Positions 59,461 to 64,000 of a DNA stretch of 64,000 bases are shown here, piece after piece. Source of the DNA: Ifrita kowaldi. Lineage: Eukaryota > Chordata > Aves > Passeriformes > Cinclosomatidae. The stretch covers positions 237,645-301,644 of the forward strand of contig VZRS01007535.1 of NCBI GenBank assembly GCA_013398055.1. The letters run 5' to 3'. Each line of letters begins with the position of its first letter. Within the stretch, counting starts at the first letter, position 1. The translations under genes and the position numbers were made by a program. The notes beneath the pieces were generated by a model. It was given only the letters and a program-made list of their open reading frames with translations. It had not been told where the DNA came from and searched no databases.

Positions 59461-61727
59461 ATCTTGTAACATCTAATGGTCATCTAAAATAAGAACTATA
59501 ACTAGTTTGGGCTCAAGTTTCCCATCCTTGCATTTTCCAGCAGCCTCATACTGTTCTGTTTAGATTTCTTACAGGTGGAATAAGGATAAGATGAGGAAGG
59601 GACAGTTGGTTCTTTCTTCTCCTTTATTGTCTCTAAAGTGCTTTATGTACTTCAGGAGATACTAATTAAAGAAATTATGTTCTGTTTGTCTAGCCTGAAG
59701 CAGCATTAAAAAAAATATCAGAACCAAATCCACATCTACTTTATTGTTACTCATCTCATCCTTTGACGCAAAGATTTGAAATCTATCAGTTTGTTTCTTC
59801 TTCTCTATTTTTCTGCAATGCACATTATTACAAGCATCTGAAAAGTGTCTGCTCAACGAAGACTTATTGAATCATGCAGTGAAGCACAGAGCCAGCACTG
59901 AACATCCTGTATCTCCTCTTTCAAGATAGTTATTCTACGTGCACGGCTCACACCTACCAGATCTCTTCTGGTGTTACAAGAATGAGATGGATTTTCCCTC
60001 GTAGCTGGATTTCCGGCAGTAAAAGCACTAATAGCTTTAAGGAAAAGATACTGAATTTAAGATTCTGTAGTTAATTCAGTAATACTGTAGTACTTTGGAC
60101 CTGAAACAAGACTTGCACAGGATATTTAACTTGGACCATTTGGAAATTAAAATGTTATTTCACAAAAAAGTCCTTCTCATTTTTATCTGGTGGATGTATT
60201 TGTGCCGTATTTTGCAGGAAGACAGACAGGGTCAGAAGCTGGAAGGTATTATATGGTGGGATAGAAGAGAAAGGAATAAACAAATGCCCAAACACTTCAG
60301 TGCTCCCCAGTGCCTCTTCTGCTGCTTAGGAGCTGTTTGTTACATGATTTAAACTTGCAATGTTTTTAGCTTAATTTTGGTTACTCTTTTCCACGGCATG
60401 GTGGAAATTTGCAGAAGCTGATGCTTTTAAAAGTACAAATTCAAACCTTTACTTTTCCAAAGCTGTGCATGAATTGGCTCCTTCTGCCAATCAGTCCTTC
60501 CTAAACTGTGGAATTATAATCCCTTACCAGCAAACTTCCTTTCTCCTTTTCAGGAGACCACACTATGACTGCTTGTTCTTTCTCATCCTAGCTGTTATTT
60601 GATTTTAAATGCTAATGTTTCATGGGAATGCTTTCTTAAGTAGAAATGTGATATACCCCAGTGGATATCAAAGTAGGGTTCAACTCCCCAACCTCCAGGA
60701 GCAAGAGCATATTTTTTTTTTGTGTTCAAATAACTTTGGTATTTATATCTACTTTCTCCTACTCTTTTCTGGATTATACTTTTTTTTAATGGGAGAAAGT
60801 TGCTGCAGAGGGGAAAAGTTTTGCCCAGTGCTGACACTAGAGCTGCACCACTTCTGATGCCTGTGAATAAAAGCTGAGGGTGAACATTTCAAAAGGCAAA
60901 AGGATTATGAGAATTTTATGCCAGACCCTAAAGTATAAGGCAGCTCTTATTCCTGAGGAATTAGTCATGTTTCAGGAAAAAAACTCAAACCTGTTCATGT
61001 GGTAGATTAGTTTCATTGTTTTATTTGTATTTTACCCTTTTGTTTGGTTTGAGTACACCAGCACCCAAGCCAGGTTCTCTTTAATGTTTGAACCATATTA
61101 TTAACATGCTTTCCGATCAGCTAATAAAGCTGAAAAAAAAGGTAATATGCCTGCCATTAATCCTTTCCTGATTTTTTTAAGCCAAACAAACAAATCCTGA
61201 ATAGTAATGTGGGATTTTCCGGTTTGGCTACAAACAGTTTCTTGCCATTCTCCTCTTTAAAAAATTTCCATCTGACATGCCAGCAGTGCTGTCTTGTTTT
61301 TGTTCTCATATATAATTAGAATGTCAGGAAAAATAAAAGCTTGCAAGCAGTTTAGTGCTGAGACCAGGGCTTTTTCTGCTGGAGGAGCAGTACATCAAGT
61401 CCTCATTAGGATTAAAATCATTGGTGTTTAAATACTCACTTGAAAATCCTTAATGTGAAGTGTTCTCTTAATGCCACAGAAGTATTTCCTTAATCAGGGC
61501 ACTTTGAAGTTCAAGGGTTTAATCACAGTTATAGCCAGTAAATGTGAAAAAATTACCCAGCACATGAAACTGTGCTACAGGAATGTTATGGATTTGGAAA
61601 TATGGTTATGGATTAGGAAATGTGATTAGGACCTGAACTTGGCTCCAAAAGTTAAAAGGAGTGGATGTATAAAAAAAACCCCAACAAATTTTTTTTGTTT
61701 TGTGAGGGAGAAAAAGAAGCTGAGAAT
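59461..61727. other. Intergenic DNA, no gene recognised
   Basis: AT-rich sequence with several homopolymer runs. No repeat terminus or coding family is seen. Confidence 0.5.
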
Positions 61728-61825
61728 TATTGAACACTGCCAGGGATGGGGCAGCCACAATTTCCCTAGGCAGCCTGTGCCAGGGCCTCACCAACCTCAC
61801 AGGGAAGAATTTTATTACAGAACTT
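61728..61825 (-). mobile_element. CR1 LINE, internal 3'-UTR fragment
   Basis: The blocks cactgccagggatggggcag, ccacaatttccctaggcagc and 'ctgtgccagggcctcaccaacctcacagggaagaatttt' are complemented CR1. Both the terminal tail and the 5' part are missing. Confidence 0.88.
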
Positions 61826-63651
61826 TTATTTCCATTTGCCTTTTTTTAAGCACCAGGGCCTTCTCAATGAAGGCAAGATGTATTACTTTTACATTTTCCA
61901 ATCCAGAGTTATTTTCGTAATTCTCACAAGAGGCTTCAACAATTGAAGCTCATGAGCTGACATTTAATGGCTTATTTGAAGTTGTCAGCAGATTTGACAA
62001 ATGTTTTAAAAATCCTGCTTAGTGACAAAATTCTCTCCCTGCAGAAAGGGATGGGAAGGGCACAGTAGAACCCCAAACACTTTCTAATTCTGTTTCAAAC
62101 CAAAAATGTTGCACCCTGGTCAATGCACGTACATAAGCATAAAGCAGGTATTTCCTTATGAAACGAGAAAATTGAGAGCTTGAAGTCTCTCCTCTGATAA
62201 TCCCATCCTTTCAGTTCCTGAGTCGTGAGAGCCCTCTAGGGTTAGTTCAGGCACTCGGTGTTGCACTAATTAGACCTAAGAAGATCCCAAGAAACAGCAC
62301 ACAAACTGTGCCACATCACATGGCTGGACATCCTCACTTCTGCCCACAGCTACAACTGCTCAGAAATCTGCTTCTGTAAATTTACACACAATTTACATCC
62401 CTGTGCTCCTAAACCCCCAATTTGAAGAGTTCTTGTGTTAAAGCCAACTTTCCCCTTCCCTAACAAATTGGGATCCATTTTCAGTTTTGCTACAGTTATT
62501 TTTTTTCCCCCTGATTTTCTTATTTATAATATTTCCAACTTTGATCTGGGCTGCAGCAAAGAGAAATCCCTCTATCCTTGCAGAAGAGGTAAAGAGTGGG
62601 CAAGTTACAATATTTAAACACCAATGTGCAACAGCTTGTCAAAACTGCTGTCTTGCACCTTGTCAGGTTTAAAATGATATTCTCATTTTAAGATTCTTAA
62701 TCTTAATAAGATTAAGACTAGCCGTCTTCTCTTATTTGTCATTATTATTACAACCCAATCGTGGAATTAAAAAGCTGAACAAGTGTTGGGCTGAGCTGCA
62801 GTTCCTGTCAAGCAGGTTCTTGCAGGACTTTTCCAAGTTTGCCATGCCTCTTCAAAGGAAATATTGGTACAAAGACAGAAAACAAAGATGGGCAAACCCT
62901 AACATAATCAGAACAAGCTCATTTCCAAACTTCAGAAACCTTGTTTCAACTTCACACATAAATCATCAGTGAGGACACACACAATGAAAAAAAATCAAAA
63001 GCAGCAACAAGCAGCAAAGCAAAAACAAGACCAGCTTTTTTGATATTGTTGTTATATATTTACAGGCAGAGGCTTCTTGCATAAAATTTCAGCTTAAAAG
63101 TCCCAAAGGTGTCTGTTTTTACAGAAAGAAGACCAGACACAGCCAAAGAGTGGGTTATAATTCCCTATATTTGAGAGGCAGCAGTTTCACGATAGAGACA
63201 AACCATTTCCCCTGTGGTCTCCTCCTGTGCCTCAGAGCTTACACTTCCATCTAGCACCTGTTTTTAAATTTTCTTTTGCCAAATTCCCTTCTAAATGTCA
63301 CATATTGTGACACATATGTAAGCCAGGTGTGGGGAAAAGGAAGCCAATTTAAGTGGGTGATGGTGTTACTCACAGTTTAATGCCCAGCTTCAAAATACAC
63401 ACAAACCTTGGTATTGTGAAATACAGAAGTCTGGTATTGCATTTTTTAAAGTCAGATGTTAACAGCTGTAACTTGCACCTTTTTTTTAAGAAATAAAGAA
63501 ACAAAACTACTTAGAGGCCACTTTGTGGCAGAAAGGCTCAGAAAGACAAAGGTAAAGAGAAGGAATACAAATGTTCTTCACATCAAAATCCCTTTAGAAG
63601 AAACTCAAATTACCACCTGATTTTGCTGACAGGGTGACTTAGAGACTCAAT
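61826..63651. other. Intergenic DNA, no gene recognised
   Basis: Unique-looking AT-rich sequence without recognisable gene, RNA gene or repeat. Confidence 0.5.
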
Positions 63652-64000
63652 GGAATCATTTAGATTGGAAAAAACCTCTGAAATCACTGAGTCCAACCAT
63701 TCCCCCAGCAGTGCCAAGGCCACCACTGACCCATGTCCCCAAGTGCCACATCCACACGGCTTTTAAATCCCTCCAGGGATGGGGACTCCACCACTGCCCT
63801 GGGCAGCTGTGCCAGGCCTGGACAACCCCCTTCATGAAGAAATTTCCTAATATTTGATCTTAACTTCCCCTGGCACAACTTGAGACCAAGTTTCCTTTGG
63901 TCCTGTCGCTTGTTACTTGGGAAAAGAGACCAATACCCACAACCTCCTTTCAAGTGGTTGTGCAGAGACAGAAGGTTCCTCCTGAGCCTCATTTTCTCCA
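63652..64000 (-). mobile_element. CR1 LINE fragment, continues past the window end
   Basis: The plus strand reads ggaatcatttagattggaaa, then gagtccaaccattcccccag, cagtgccaaggccaccactg, 'ctccagggatggggactccaccactgcc' and 'cttgttacttgggaaaagagaccaa'. This is the same CR1 subfamily as 37357-37612, better preserved. The 5' side is cut by the window edge. Confidence 0.94.

Overview
The window reads as non-coding vertebrate nuclear DNA from a bird, most likely a passerine. The bird call rests on at least 17 fragments of CR1 LINEs, recognised by their conserved 3' ends. Two further signs are a class III (ERVL-type) LTR family of a kind common in bird genomes and a degenerate copy of an ITPRIPL1-like gene, a family I recall as multi-copy in songbirds. 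There is no bacterial-style gene organisation, no CRISPR array, and no intact cellular gene that I can support. Most open frames are chance frames or run through repeats.

Layout. Positions 254-667 hold a 22-29 bp minisatellite with higher-order structure. Positions 668-8040 are unannotatable intergenic DNA with two small CR1 pieces. Positions 8045-11162 carry a block of identical direct duplications joined at three single-N positions (8269, 9608, 9857). This looks like an assembly false duplication of about 1.7 kb. A solo LTR in minus orientation lies at about 13700-14174. CR1 fragments follow at 15.9, 18.7 and 21.3-21.9 kb. An ERVL-type LTR fragment lies at about 23.5-24.3 kb, with more CR1 at 28.0-28.5 and 30.2 kb.

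The most interesting locus is 32473-34263. A second ERVL-type LTR has a perfect 5-bp target-site duplication (tggag). A separate 334-bp LTR is nested in it in the opposite orientation. Compared with the copy at 23.5 kb, it also carries about 457 bp of extra sequence. That extra piece is GC-rich and contains a strong-Kozak ATG followed by 35 codons that match the N-terminus of the GCK-IV/misshapen kinases (TNIK/MAP4K4/MINK1, closest to TNIK). It stops at the glycine-rich loop. I read it as a host kinase 5' end, probably from spliced RNA, captured inside an endogenous-retrovirus LTR.

From 35 to 57 kb the sequence is a gene desert with CR1 fragments, including a CR1 endonuclease-domain remnant at 37.6-38.2 kb. 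A candidate minus-strand TATA promoter with a short first exon lies at 36.34-36.50 kb. An ITPRIPL1-like pseudogene lies on the minus strand at 58072-59059. It keeps its signal peptide and transmembrane segment, then breaks by frameshift and in-frame stops. The window ends inside another CR1 copy. The parts do not form a pathway; the window is a record of repeat insertion, gene decay and one assembly problem.
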